Source: Phoebastria nigripes
Taxonomy: Eukaryota; Chordata; Aves; Procellariiformes; Diomedeidae
DNA: 64,000 nt
NCBI GenBank assembly: GCA_035582835.1
Contig: JAYKAV010003266.1
Span: 1,922,159-1,986,158 of the forward strand
Reading direction: 5' to 3'
Position numbers and translations under genes: made by a program
Shown here: positions 1 through 12,160 of the stretch, piece by piece
Layout: each line of letters begins with the position of its first letter
Position numbering within the stretch: the stretch's first letter is position 1
Notes under the pieces: model-generated
Seen by the model: the letters and a program-made list of their open reading frames with translations, nothing else
What the model was told of the DNA's origin: nothing
The model's database searches: none

Positions 1-2826
1 TTATTGTTTGCNAAGGATGGTGTTGTAGTCTCTTCTGCTTTTCACTAAGAAATACCTTGTAATCAAATACAGCCCAGAGCTTATCAGTGCAGAGTGTAGA
101 CGCAGCTGGGATTCTTCCATGAAACATTCACTGCAGCATGTTGGGGTAATTTTTCTAAAGCCTCTTTAACAGAANGTAAATTCTTACTTGTGCCATAACT
201 GCTAGATGGGTACCCGGTGTCTCTCACACTTGGTGTCCAATGCCACAGAAGAAATAAATGATAAAATAATCTTAAAATAAGGTATTCAGATCTACATATA
301 GTCTGCTCAAGCGTTGTCTTATTTAAATTTAGTTTGAATTACTTCTAGGCTAAGGAGTTCTGCAAAGGAGTTCTGTTCTTCTCTGCATCCTGAGAGGCGA
401 GAGAGGGAAGGGTCGTACCCTCACGGGAAACCCACTGGTGCAAGGGCTCCTGGACCGGCGCCGGGATGGCCAAACACAAGGTGAGGGCTCTGCTCGCCTG
501 GGAATTACCCCAGCCGACAGAGAAATGGGCTCTAAGGCTTGTTTTTGGAGTCACCGTGAATAACTTGAAATGATTCAAGCCCTGAAAATGCCATGGGAGG
601 CGGAGCCTGAGGATGCTGCGGCACCAGCGGTGCTGAGGAATTCAGAGACGTCGATCAGATATTGGCAAATCTGCCCCTTTTCCCCTCTCCCTGAGTTAAA
701 CCTCTGGCCCAGAAATCTGATTCCAGAAATCATGGAATAGAAAAATACGAGCATCCGTAATTAGAAACAGTCTTCTCCTTTTGTCTGGGCTGGGTATATT
801 TAACTGGTCCAATTCCGCTGCCAATACATATTTGCCAAGGAAAACTTTCTCATTTAAACCTTCCACTTATCCAAATAAAGAGAGAGGAGCTGGAAGTAGG
901 TCTTGGCACAGCCATGGAGGGATTTGAGTTGGGAAAAATAGTACACTTGATCTCCTTTTTTTTAATCTAGTCCATTCCTATCATTTTGAAATCATGAGTT
1001 GCTTTACTTAAATAGATGACCAGCAGGTGCACAGCTTGCAAACCACATGGTATTGTTTCGGGTGTCAGTCACGGAGTAAGAGTAACACGGGGGTTTGGAC
1101 AGGCGTTTTATTCTTTTTTATTCCCCAGTACTTCATCACAGATCCCAATCAGCAAGGGTACGCTGCCCACCAGGCTGGCACTGGGGAGGTGCCATCGCCA
1201 CCACCTTGAGTGGCTTTTTGGGAGAAAAAAACGGTGCTTTTGGTCCTTCTCTAGTGAGAAAGAAACTGCTTCAAACCAGAGCAGCTTGCTAAGACACCAC
1301 CAGCTCAGCAGAGACTGCCTGGGAGAGCTCTTGGGGCTCTCACTGGAGGAGACCCAACGTTTTCTCCTGGCCTTGGTGTAAGCTGAAGTGGAATTCCTTG
1401 GTTTGTGGCCGTAGGTTTGATCCCAGCATGAGCTAGGACTGTCCACACTGGAGCGGAGCGTGGTTTCATCCACTTCTCCCAGAGCTGAGCGCTTGGGCTC
1501 AGCATCGGAAACGCTTCATCCAGACCCCACCGAGGGCAGCGGGCGGCCGTCTGCAGAGCTGCCATCGCTGCCAGCTCCCTTTAATTAAGGCAATGCAAAT
1601 GGGATGCAAGGGAGAAGGTGCCAGTGAAAGTAAAAGAAGCTCATGAAAGGGAGCACAGACAAGGAAGGGAGAAATTAGTCACATAGCCCTAAAGTTTACT
1701 TCCAAGAGGTCTTTTTTTTTTTCAATTTCATATATTTTCCTTGATCATTTGAGAGAAAAGATCCGTCCATAGACAGATCTCCAAAGAGATTATTACTTTT
1801 TTCAGCATTGCTATTGCTTTAATCCGTGGTCTCTTCAGACAGGGAATGTTTAATTGGTGCACTGGTGAAATAAAATGTTTAAATAGATTGAATGGCAGAC
1901 TTTTTCCCTCTGTTGTGACATTAATCCCCCAATATTCCCAGGCCCCTTGCTGGGTATTGAGGCAAAGAAAGGAACCAGAGGAGGTCCCTCTCTATACATC
2001 TGCCTGTGATGTGAAAGCTCCCTGGATACACTTATCATACATGACCCAATACATCAATTAAGCCNAAGACCTTTCTGCAATGATCACTTACACACATGAA
2101 ATAAATCACTCGGTATGATACATCTTTTCTGACTCAGGGCAGACTTCTCTGCAGAGGAGATGCGATGGCGAAGGCAGGAGAGGGGAGCCCCGGTTCACAC
2201 TCGGCGCCTGGGCAGCCTGGTCTCCAGCGGAACATCTCCCTGGAGGTATGAAACCGTGTTTTCCTCACACAACCCTGCCCAATGCACGTGTGCACTGAGA
2301 GAGCTAGAAGGAGATTCTGGAGAAGCAGATTAGATGGAAAGGTGTCCTGCTAAATTAGGAGGTAAACTAAAAGGTTGGTGCTCTTGAAGTCTTCCCCCCC
2401 TGCCCCCCCCCCCCGCCTTTGGCAGTCTGTATTCTTCATGATTGTATCAAGATTGATGATAAGAACGTTTAAAATGAGCCTGTACCTGTTCTGCCTTTCT
2501 CTGACTTCGGCTGAACTCCCTGAAGAGAAAGGAGTTGCTATAAACTTCTGAGTTTGCATTTGACTATGAACATCTCCCTCCGCTCCCTTTCCTGAAAAAA
2601 CTCCTAAGAAATACTGAAAAGAGTATGAAATGATAAGCAGACTTCAGACTCTGCGTTCCTCAGTCACTTACAAAATGCGTTGCAGAATTCACAGCAGCAG
2701 ATTAACAGTCACAGACCCACAAATCAAAGGATTTCCAGCTCCACCCCCCTCCCCTCCATTACGCAGGAAAAAAATCTCAGTCTTCTCAGACAAGAGGGGA
2801 AAAAGAGATGAAATTAAGGGTTAAAA

Positions 2827-2860
2827 TAATTTAGTTTTGCATTTAATTTAGTTTTGCATT
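2827..2860. repeat. Perfect 17-bp tandem duplication
   Basis: The unit TAATTTAGTTTTGCATT occurs twice, head to tail, without a mismatch (2827-2843 and 2844-2860). Each unit contains a TAAT core and a TTTTGCAT stretch resembling a POU/octamer half site. It lies at the start of an AT-rich block. Confidence 0.9.
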
Positions 2861-5393
2861 GTCAGTAATACACACTGCCTACAGAAAAATTAAAAAGATT
2901 ATTGTAGAATAAAAGGCAGAGCCACAGCGTGTTTGACAGTATGTTCTGTATTTTATGTTCATTAGGACAGGGAGCCTGAAATACTCATTTCTTTATGATG
3001 AAGGAACTAAAGATTTCCAATGAACATGCTTCAATGAGTGTGCTGGGGAGATTTATTGCTAAAACAGCTTGTTAATCACAGCGACCACCTTTCAGGCTTC
3101 ACAACGTGAGTTGCGAGTTGCAAGTTGTATAGATGCTTCTCCCCAAAGACACCCCTTCAGTGTACTGGGGAAATGGGAACCCTGCAAACAAACTTCAGCA
3201 GGTCCTGAGGAAACTCAGATGCAGGTATTTAGAGCAGAGATTTTGGAAAACCACAGTTACAGCTCGCAGTTAAAAGCCCCCCTCCTTGGATACCCATCTC
3301 TTAAACGCTGGACATTTGTGTTGCAATGGGCCCTGCTGCAATTTTTGAGGATTTCTGCAACTCTTCTCCTAGCCATGGGTGCTAGGAACATCGAAAGCTG
3401 CCCAGAGGGCTCACCAACAACAGCCTGGGATGGAGGTGGTAGGAAATGGGACCGTGCTGGTCACCAGCATCTTGGAATAACGNTGGATAATGTGCATGTC
3501 TGGAGTTTAGAGCAATAAAGACTTTTTCCCCTGTTACTAGAACAAACACAGACTGGATATCTTCGAAGGCTGCCTCAATCACAGTAGGCTTGTTTCTAAC
3601 TGCGTTATTAGTAAATAATTAATAATGTAGACAAACCAATGACAGGAAAACCCACAGTCTCTCTTGCTGCATCTGCTTCAGCCAATGAAGACGACCAGGC
3701 GCGGTTGGTGCTGGTGTGCAGCTCAGAATAACCCCACGGGCAGGGAAGCGTCCCTTCCTCGCAGGAGAACGTGCCTCTGATCGATGGCGAAGCAGGTGCG
3801 CTCATGTCAGAACAGGATTTGGCCCTTAGGAAATCATTAAGCTGTAAATTCTTGACGTGACAGGCCAGAGTGGCGCTGGTCTTCTGTTTCATGTCAAAGG
3901 CTGTGCGGAGACTCCTTCGTTAGAGGGTCGATAATTGACTCAATGGGCTGTAATCGCTCACCCCGCAGAGTCACGGTCTGGGGGTGGAGGTGCAGCCCAG
4001 CCCCACGGGGCTCCAGCAAAGCAGCTCCCGGCCTCGAGCGTCACTTCGGCAGCTGGAGGGGCTGCTCTGGGGGCCAAGGTGGCACAGCTGGATCGTGGGT
4101 CAGCAGCTGGGACGGGTAACGGTTCCAAAAGTGATGGATGGATGCCCAGCCCCACAGCCCATCTCCGGGGAAGGACCCTGCTCCCTGTTCCTGGGCACCC
4201 ACCAGTCCCGGCGTCTGTCCTGATGCCTCTGTCCGGCTCTGCGTGATGGTGATGGGCTCGCAAATCACTTTGATGATGCTCTTGAAAACAGTTCTTTCAG
4301 AGTCAGACCAGAGTGCCACAAAGAGCTGACAGCCTCTTCAGGTGACCTTTTTTTGGACTGTTTTGCTTAGCATATGACTGAGATGGAAAACCTCTCCCTT
4401 CTCCCGGCAGTGCGTTCACAGGGAGATGTGCAGCCCCGGGAGTGTGCAACACAAGGATGCAGCAGAATATTTATTTAAAACAAGAGATGGGAGCTGTGTG
4501 GTGTGTAGACCTTGAGTGGTCACACTGCGGAGCCAAAGGAAGCCAAAGGAAGAGCCAGGCAAAGGCGATCCAGTTACCTTCTGGCTATGGGCCAATACGA
4601 CCACTGTTTCCATGTTGTGTTTTTTTAAAATTGCTAAATATTACTAGTATCTTTGTAGGGTTACTTTCATGCTCTTCCCTGTATGATCCCCCTTTTTTTC
4701 AGCTGAGGCAATTCTTAGCTGTAGGAAGATGATTAAAAATGGCATATGGTCTGCACCTTGAATTTCTGACACAACCTCAGCACAGACGTTGTCGGCAATT
4801 GTGTTTTTGACAGTAACAAGACACACTGTAACTCAGGATTCAGAGGCTTTCTGTTCTCCTGCCCTTGCACTTACTGAAAACAGAGTTTGTTTTAGAAAGA
4901 AAAAAACCTTCCTGAGGTAATTTCAGCTCAGTTCAAACGAGGGGATACAGAGGCAGGAACTGAAGCTCAGATTTATGAGAAAATCTGAGGAGGGGAAAGG
5001 ATAAGGTGCGTTAGGAAAAGAAAGATCCTTTTNATTTTCCACGAAGGTATTATGAACAGTAGAGAGAAAAAAAATTACTTGACAAGGTTCTTCTAAAGAG
5101 GAAGAATAGCATAAAGTGCTGGTTAAATTCCCATTGATCTTTCACTCAGCTTCCCATGTACATGTGGGTTTGACTATTTGATATTTCCTTTCACTGTCAT
5201 AGGTAATAACTGAGTGGAAACAATCATTTCTAAATAACTGCCTATGATTCTTCTATTGTAGTGATTAGTGCTGAATAATTATTAGCTCTGCTGAATATTG
5301 CATGGATAGATACGATGCGAGTAACTAGAAGCTGTCAGCCGCTGGCACCTGCACTATCGACTGATGCTCCGCCGGCGAGCAGCCGGGCGTCCC

Positions 5394-5419
5394 GTGCCTA
5401 TAGATGGTGCCTATAGATG
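5394..5419. repeat. 13-bp tandem duplication
   Basis: The unit GTGCCTATAGATG is present twice in direct succession, followed by the first four bases of a third copy. It is probably replication slippage. Nothing around it suggests a gene. Confidence 0.85.
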
Positions 5420-8391
5420 GTGCTCTTCCCCTCGCACAGCTTCAGCAGCTGCTCCAAGTCAGTCCTGGCTGGGGATCAGAGGCTTGGACTGTGCTTTCCT
5501 GAATTCAGCGGCTTGTCCTAAATGGCACAGGGAAGGGGAAGAAAAAAAAAAAAGGATATTTTCCTGCTTTAGAAATTAGGGAAGAGCAGAATCTATTTTA
5601 TTACCCTGGGAATGGCAAATGAAGAGCANATACTGACGTTGGGTCCTGCTGCATCTGCGGGCACCAAGAGAAGCGCCAGAGGCAATGTATAAAGCCACGT
5701 TATCCGGACTTTTAGTGAATATGAAGAGCCAGGTGCTGAAAGGATTGAAAGGCTCGTCGCTTCACACGGCTCAGACAGATTCATGACCCCCGCACTCTGA
5801 AGCAAGGGAGTTTATCAAAGATGAGGACAGAGAGAAATTGTGAATACACAGGCTAGAAACAGAGACCGATCTTTCACTGATGCCTTGTTTCACCAGCTGC
5901 TTAAAGACTGCTTTGTCATCTGCGGTCCGGATCCTGCCCCGCAGAAAAGGAGCACTCGGTGTAGCTCCCTATGTCAGAGGAAACAGGGATGAGAAGTTGC
6001 ATGCCAACAGTTTAAAGATGGCTTTATTGCTGATCTTCCCAGCTTGGCCAGTGGTTGTTGAGCTCCTGGTTTGCTTCATGTCACAGCTCAGAGCAATCTG
6101 GGAGTCGGGCTGAGGGGCTCTGCGCCCACACCGGTGCTGCCCACGGTTTCTTCGACAAAGCCGCGGGTGCATGTGTCGGTGACCCTGCTGCCGAGGACAC
6201 AGCCGCTGGCACCCAGGTGGATCCCACGCTGCTGTATCCCAGTGTGGTCCGAGGGCCCTTTCTGTCCCCCAGCATCAGGCGCCCAGATGCATACGGCGAT
6301 GGGGAGTGTCAGGCGTGGCCTAGTATTTGCACTCCTGGCTATTTAATTTGTGTCTCTGTGGTGATACTGTGTGTGTGCCTAAATATGCATGTGTGCAGAG
6401 GTTGTGTGGAGTTTTGTGGACATAGGATTGTACACTTACGTGTATGTGCATCTCTATACATTTGTCACCATGTGTATTGGACTGAATTTGAGGCAGGTTC
6501 TTTCTTCCATTATGGCTCCAGACTTTGATTCCAAGACTTATGCCTATCACCCTTTTCAGGAAAAGGTGAATGCAAATATGCACGGAAGGATTTCTCTAGC
6601 AGTTGTTTCAGCAAAGAGCTTGCTAATATTTAAAGCACACAGACAACTCATTAGCCCAGCAGCACATCCATCACCTGAGCAAACCCAGGTGAATCTCCAC
6701 CTGTTTTGTTTCACTCCCCACATGCTGGAACAGCCCTTTGCTTGCATGCCCTCCGCATGAGCTACTCTGCAAGTCTCGGGGCTGCTCCCCAACTGAGCAA
6801 TCCTCTAATTAGCTTGAGATGGACTCTCCGTACAGGAACATAATTGACCGTCAATAAATAATAAACAGAAGACAGGATGCAGACAGTCCTGCAAAGAGGA
6901 GAGAAATGGTTGTTGAGACACTCTGACCTGCCTTGTATGGCTTTCTGCAAAAGGAGAAATTGCATTAGTGGGATGCGCATTTAACCAAGGATGCTATTTC
7001 TAATAGGGTTTAGTACCATTCGCTGTGAATGCATGACACAGTAAATGTATCAGGGACAGAATAGGGAAAGAGAAAAGCTTGCTAAGGAACCAATGCTGCC
7101 ATCCACTGAGTGTCTTCTGTTTCCCCTCCTGAGCTAAACAGCTGCAACCTACGTATCTTTCCAGGATGTCAAAATCCTCTGCTCTAGAGCTTCCAGTGAA
7201 GNGGAGGGGACCCTTTTCACGGGAGTGGGGCTGGGCGCTTGACTGTGATGTGTAGGGAGGTATGCCCATGCTCCACTGATGGTTATACAGGCAATATCGG
7301 AAGGGAAATCCTTTTCTGAAGGCTGGTAAACGTGATGAGGATGGGGAGAAACACAGNCAAGCTAACCTGTTATTTTCTCCCTGGAGAGCGGGCAGTGCAG
7401 GCTCTGGTTTACAGCCCTCCCAGGAGGGGGAAAAAGCACAGGATCAGGAGTTGCACAGCGGGATGGAAAGGCATTCCCTGCCGGACCCCTGTGCAGGAGG
7501 CTCCTGAACCCTGTACACGGGGCAAACAGCAAAACTAACAGCAATTGGGTCTTTGTCCCCCCCAAAACCACTCTTGCAGGGTCCTGCTAACACGCACCAA
7601 GCGCTGCATTGGGGGTGTCCCTCCGTGAGATGAACCAGGGGAAGATGCAGCAAGGCCGCTTCTGTAGCCATGCTAACAGCAGTGGAGGTGAGAGGGGCTG
7701 GAGGGGAACTGCCCTGTGTGCTGCTTTCCAAAAGTAGATTGGGTTGGTTTAGTCACTTAGGTTTCTTGTGGAAGAGGCCCAGGATGATGGGTATAATTTT
7801 CTCTCACAAATATTCCAATGTGTAATAAATACATTGTTAAAAAATTCTTNATGATGAGAAATGGAAAACAGCAATCCATCATGTTATTGATTCCCTCCAC
7901 CAGTTGCACTCCTCAAAATTTCTCCCATGCCGCCTTGCTGGGTCAGGCTTAGCTGGACCATGGTGCTTCTGGGTTTTTGGAGCAGTGTGGCCGCGCTGTC
8001 CTGCCACAGCACTGGGGCTGGCTTTGCCTCCCTGTTTGCAGGCGTTCACAAGCCCTTGTAGGCCAATGCAGATAACCAGTGTAGCTCAGGGGTGGTTGAA
8101 GATGCTCCTCACTTTGGGTACCCTACAGCTTCCAGGTATTTTTTAAAGACTTGTGCTAGGCCAGCAGGAGAGGCCAGGCAGTGGCTCTGTGGTGAGCCAC
8201 TCGATCCCAAGGAGGGATCCCCTCCTTCCCAGCAGTGGGTGGTCGCAGGGCTCCCTGTCCCAGCTGGCCATGGTCCCTGTGGTTTTGGCAGGCCAGGAGG
8301 TGTGAAGGTNGGTGGCTTCAGGGGCTCTACAGCACACATACAGCTTTTGCTTTGCTGGAGGTGACGTGGCCTTGGCAGAAAACGGAGTTGT

Positions 8392-8440
8392 CAACTCCAT
8401 TTCATAGATGGGGAAACTGAGGAACAGAGAGCTCAAGTGT
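8392..8440 (-). repeat. MIR-type CORE-SINE relic near the promoter
   Basis: The stretch reads like the reverse complement of the MIR core: a 'CCATTTCATAGATGGGGAAACTGAGG' type sequence followed by an ACAGAGAG-CTCAAGTG segment. Only the core remains. It lies about 250 bp upstream of the CpG island, so it belongs to the proximal upstream region of PLXNA2. The match is from memory of the family consensus and has not been scored. Confidence 0.55.
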
Positions 8441-8893
8441 CACTGTCCCCACCAGAACTGTGTGCGAGGGGTGTACAGGGGGTCGGAGCCGAGAATGGAA
8501 TCCAGCAGCCTCCATTCCCCTCCCTCCCAGAGCTGATGGGAGGCTGTAACCCAAGAAATGTGGGACAGCTGAGGGCACGGGTGAGGAAGNCTTTAACTCC
8601 ATCACCGCTTGACCCCGGCCCAGGTGTGCCGGTGCCCAGGGACGCGCAGCCTTTCGAGGTGAGGCAGCCCCCGATGCTGCCCGCTCCCCGTTTCGTTTTC
8701 GGGCTTTGTTTGAGCGCGGTGCGGCTTCCCCGGGCAGCCCGCTCCGCTCGGCGGGGGGCGGCGGCGGGGGGGACGCGCTTCCCCGCACCGCTATCGCTGC
8801 GAGCGGGCGGGCTGAGCCCCGCTCCCCGGCGCCGAGGCTGGGGAAGGGTTAAGCGCGGGGAGCGGGGGCGGCGCGGGGGCGGGCGGCGGCGGG

Positions 8894-8950
8894 CGGGGAG
8901 CGCGCCCGGGCTCGGGGCTCGGCGGGAGCGGGGAGCGCGCCCGGGCTCGG
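8894..8950. repeat. 22-bp direct repeat in promoter island
   Basis: Identical 22-bp segments lie at 8894-8915 and 8929-8950, giving a period of 35 bp. Each contains GGGGAGCGCGCCCGGG, which includes a self-complementary GCGC core and a CCCGGG site. Both copies lie in the presumed core promoter. Confidence 0.85.
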
Positions 8951-9122
8951 CGGCGGGCGGATGCCGGGAGGGCGGAGGGGAGCCGGGGCTCGCCGCCGTA
9001 CTCGGGCAGGGGTTGCGGCGGCATGAGAGGCCGGCGGGGCTGAGCCGAGCCGCGCCGCGCCGAGGGAGGCTGAGGGGCTGCGGGAAGGCGGAGGAGTAGC
9101 GGGCGCCCGGCCCTGGATCTCC

Positions 9123-9158
9123 ATGGTGTCGGGGGCCGTGTGGATTACCCCGCCGTGA
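9123..9158 (+). other. Upstream ORF of 11 codons in exon 1
   Basis: ATG at 9123 opens an 11-codon frame (MVSGAVWITPP) ending at TGA 9156-9158, 53 bases before the splice donor. The initiation context has G at +4 but T at -3, so it is moderate. It is not a protein gene in the usual sense. It matters only if transcripts begin upstream of it, which the CpG-island position makes likely. Confidence 0.5.
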
Positions 9159-11999
9159 GCCGGGGAGCCGGCACCCCGAGGAGGCGGGCGGCACCGGAGC
9201 TGCGAGGTCTGGTGAGTGGCCGGGGCTGGCGAGGGGCTTCTGTCCCCGGGCATCCCCGGGGGTGCGGGGCATCCCCGGGGTTGGGGCTCCCCCGGGCATC
9301 CCCGCTGCCGCGGTCGGGCGGCCGGGAAGGTGCAGGGAGGAGGTTTGGGCTTGTCCCCCCGTGCCGACCGCGGCCCCTTCCCCGTNGCCCCCGAAGGCGG
9401 GTGGCACCGTGGGCTGCAGACCGCGGGGCGGTGCTCGGCGGCACCGGCCCTGCCGCGGCGCGCCGGTACCCGACCGTGCCCGGGGAACCGGCGCCGCGGG
9501 CAGCGGCGGTGCCCGGGAGCGGCATCCAGGGGTGCTGCCTGGCGCTGCTTGCACAGGGGCATGGAGAAATCCCTCTGAAGTCCCCTATTCCCGGTCATCT
9601 GCCTCCCCCTCCTCCCTCCCCGTTCTGTTTTAGGTGCATATACACGGTATACGTAGATGTATGTTCTCGTTAATTCCGTTGTCATTTGTTACCACTCAGT
9701 AACGGTCTGGAGCAGTCAATGCACCAGAATAAACTCATTTCCATAAAAAGTTACTGTTGGCAAGGAGGGACTTTTTTGAAAGCACCCTTGAATCTTGGAA
9801 AAAATCCCCATTGAAACTTTCCTAAATCCTCGTAAGACCCTTTTTGAAAGGCGATGAGGGGAGGGAAGGCAAATGCACTTGTGCTCCCTTGAAGGAAATC
9901 CTAACTTCTGTGTGATGGTCCAAGTCTCCTCCAACCCCGTAGCTGTTTGGATGGTGTGTGTTGGTCACAGCAGAGGCTGCTCTGTGCGAGCGCTCGAGGT
10001 GCCACGCTGTCCTCTCTTGTCGTGACCTGCGTTTAACCTGGCACAGTCAGGCATTAGAGGCTTTGTCTCCATTCAAGCTGTGGCCAATACTTTCACGTTC
10101 CTGGAGGTGAAGTGAATGATGTTCAATTAATCTGCGTTCTAAGGGGTATCAGAAAGTCAATAGGTTAATATTAAGTGAGGTGAATAGTAAGTGGTAGAGG
10201 AAAAAAACCTGTACATCTGTGACCTACAGTTCAAGATACTGGCTTGGAAGTGAGACAATGTGAAGTTAGCAGAGTACCATGATGTAAAAACCTGCTGCTG
10301 ACNGGGTTTCTCTGTTATTTGCTGAGCACTTGATGCTTCACTGGTGGCTTGAATGTGTTTAATAGATCTCAGCTGACTTGGGGAGATGGTCTTGTCTCTC
10401 CTTCTCTGGATGGCTTCATTGATACGGTGTCTAACAGTTAAATCAAATGACCTACTTTACAGCTGAAAGACAGATGCCTCAGAAGAAATCTGTGCCATCT
10501 TCAGAACAGATGTTTAGCTTTTTTCCTTTAACACAGAGGTGTTAGATCCTTTAAAATGCAATATTTTTTTTGTCTTTATTGCTGTCCTTTTGCCATTTGT
10601 TGTCACTTTGAGGACCCTCACAGCTTAAATGTGATATTTTGGGGTGGTGCAGGGGACCAGATTAAAATAGCTTTGATTTAAGAAACTTGGTGCAAGCAAT
10701 GAGTAATGTGAATGTACAACTGCTGTTGTGAAATGGCTTATCTAGCAAACCAGTCATCTTTCTCAACTCTTCTAACCATCTCCACAGCGCTTGTTGCAAG
10801 AAGATAAAGTAACCCAATTTACTCTTCATTGTCTTTATAGTGTTGTTTGATGTAATTAATCGTGGAGTTTCCCCCCCGGCTTATAACAAGTTTGTGTGGT
10901 TGAAACAGGTAACAGATGCTGCATAAGATCTGCACACAATCCACCAATATGATAGAAACAGCTTTTCCTGGTGCTTTTGTGACGCTCGGTCTTGCTCTTT
11001 GTGTTAACCCTGAGCTTCCCCTGCCTCTCAGCAGAAGGGAACTTCAGCTGGATGCAAAAGGGAAAATGCAGATCCAGGCTGCTGTGGGAGCCTGGAGAAG
11101 AGGTGACTGCTGCTGCCCTGTGCTCTTTAACTCTCTTCAGCAAATTGCATTATTATGTGACAAATTGGCTTGCAAAGCAGCTAAATGGAAATGACATTTG
11201 GAGCAGTTTGCTGTGCAGACCCTGTGGTGTCTCGGGGAAACATGTGATTTGCAGTATCTTCCCGAGATCTCCAATTAACTACCACTACAAGGCTTTCCAG
11301 AACTTACTTTGGGAACTCCTGTTGCAGCTAAATGTGGGAGTCTGGAGCATGTCTTGGAATAATTGCCCAAAAGCTAGGGCAGATGTAGGCGCAGACTGTC
11401 TCATGCTGTAGGCAGCTTATATGAAGAATTGACCTGGGAAAGAAAGCAAAAGCTAATGCAGAGAAATTGCGTGGGGCGCGTGGCAAGAAGGCTTAAGGTG
11501 GAAAGCTGTGCTTGCTGTTGGTGCCAGCGTGATGCTTTCCTGCGGGAGCTGGGCTGCGTGTCAGCAGTACCTTTGTTCAGCTGAGGTTGTTTTAGTGACT
11601 CTCAGAGGAGCGGACTGCACTGTATTGCAACAGGAAAGCGTACACCTGCTTCTCTCATCCCGCTTCTCCGAGCATATACGCCTCTGTTTGAATGTGGCAG
11701 TGATCAAGCTGTTTTAATTGGCCCCTCTGCAGTTTGAACAATAAATATGTAATGGGGGAGAGTGCCCCCCTCTTCTGCATGGTGTTGAGGCTGTCATTTT
11801 TGATGGGGAAGCGTGTGCTCTCCACTCGCCTCGTCCCTGCACGCTCGGGCGCTGCGCTCACTCCCGCTCCAGCCCGTCTCTTACAGCGTGTGAAAATTGC
11901 GCTCCCCCATCTGTGTTTGGCATCCTTAAAAAGAAAAAAAAAGATGAACCTGAGCATGCAGTGCTCCTGAGACAGGCCCCTTCACATTTCTAAACACTC

Positions 12000-12160
12000 T
12001 TGATTATTCAGCTAATCTTTATTTCATGGGCCTGTTACAAGAAACACAAACGGGGGAGAAAGTAGAAGGCGGTGACACATTTAAAATACACAAGAAAAGC
12101 GCTGGCAGGAATATAATCGTTCTTATTCCAGCGATATGAAATATTTATGGGCCTAAGTTG
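12000..12160. promoter_or_regulatory. Possible conserved non-coding element in intron 1
   Basis: An AT-rich block with several non-repetitive motifs: a TATTCAGCTAATC stretch, an AAACACAAAC forkhead-like site and a GATATGAAATATTTATGGG segment. It stands out from GC-richer surroundings and has no repeat signature. Conservation cannot be judged from a single sequence, so this is only a candidate. Confidence 0.25.

Larger units (their letters stand above)
1..8390. other. Upstream flank of PLXNA2, no recognisable gene
   Basis: No open frame here resembles a known protein, and none shows paired splice sites with a conserved-looking coding segment. Frames of up to about 157 codons exist but have low-complexity or chance composition. 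The stretch contains C-rich tracts (2394-2414), a TG-rich degenerate patch around 6350-6480, two short perfect tandem duplications (2827-2860 and 5394-5419) and an AT-rich block at about 2820-3090 that may be regulatory. In mammals the region upstream of PLXNA2 is gene-poor, and this stretch is consistent with that. Distal promoter or enhancer function is possible but not shown by the sequence. Confidence 0.6.
8820..9211 (+). other. PLXNA2: PLXNA2 exon 1, non-coding 5' UTR (start approximate)
   Basis: The 3' edge is inferred from the consensus donor GGTCTG|GTGAGT, with the intron starting at 9212. The 5' edge is unknown; 8820 is only a guess within the CpG island. PLXNA2 in mammals also has an untranslated first exon followed by a large intron before the coding start. 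The segment contains short upstream reading frames: 8961-9026, 9023-9043 (ATG overlapping the previous stop as ATGA) and 9123-9158. All end before the donor, so they could tune translation but do not add residues to the receptor. No open frame runs from here into the coding exon. Confidence 0.6.
8640..9560 (+). promoter_or_regulatory. PLXNA2: CpG-island promoter of PLXNA2
   Basis: Base composition changes sharply here to very high G+C with dense CpG dinucleotides. Several GC boxes are present (GGGCGG at 8881-8886 and a GGGCGGGG at 8891-8898), and no convincing TATA box is seen. A 22-bp segment is repeated directly at 8894-8915 and 8929-8950. The island sits 5' of, and in the same orientation as, the PLXNA2 coding exons, and contains a good splice donor. 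This fits a housekeeping-style, dispersed-start promoter. The exact start sites cannot be read from sequence. An antisense transcript from the same island is possible but unsupported. Confidence 0.8.

Noticed and set aside
6055..6528. Forward open frame of 157 codons upstream of the promoter
   Set aside because: Runs through a TG-rich degenerate patch; no domain, no promoter-like context and no homology I recognise.
8433..9685. Long reverse-strand open frames of up to 373 codons (and a 220-codon forward frame), rich in Pro, Arg, Ala and Gly
   Set aside because: They lie wholly inside the CpG island, where stop codons are rare. Composition is that of GC-rich chance translation, with no domain and with Ns interrupting the frame.
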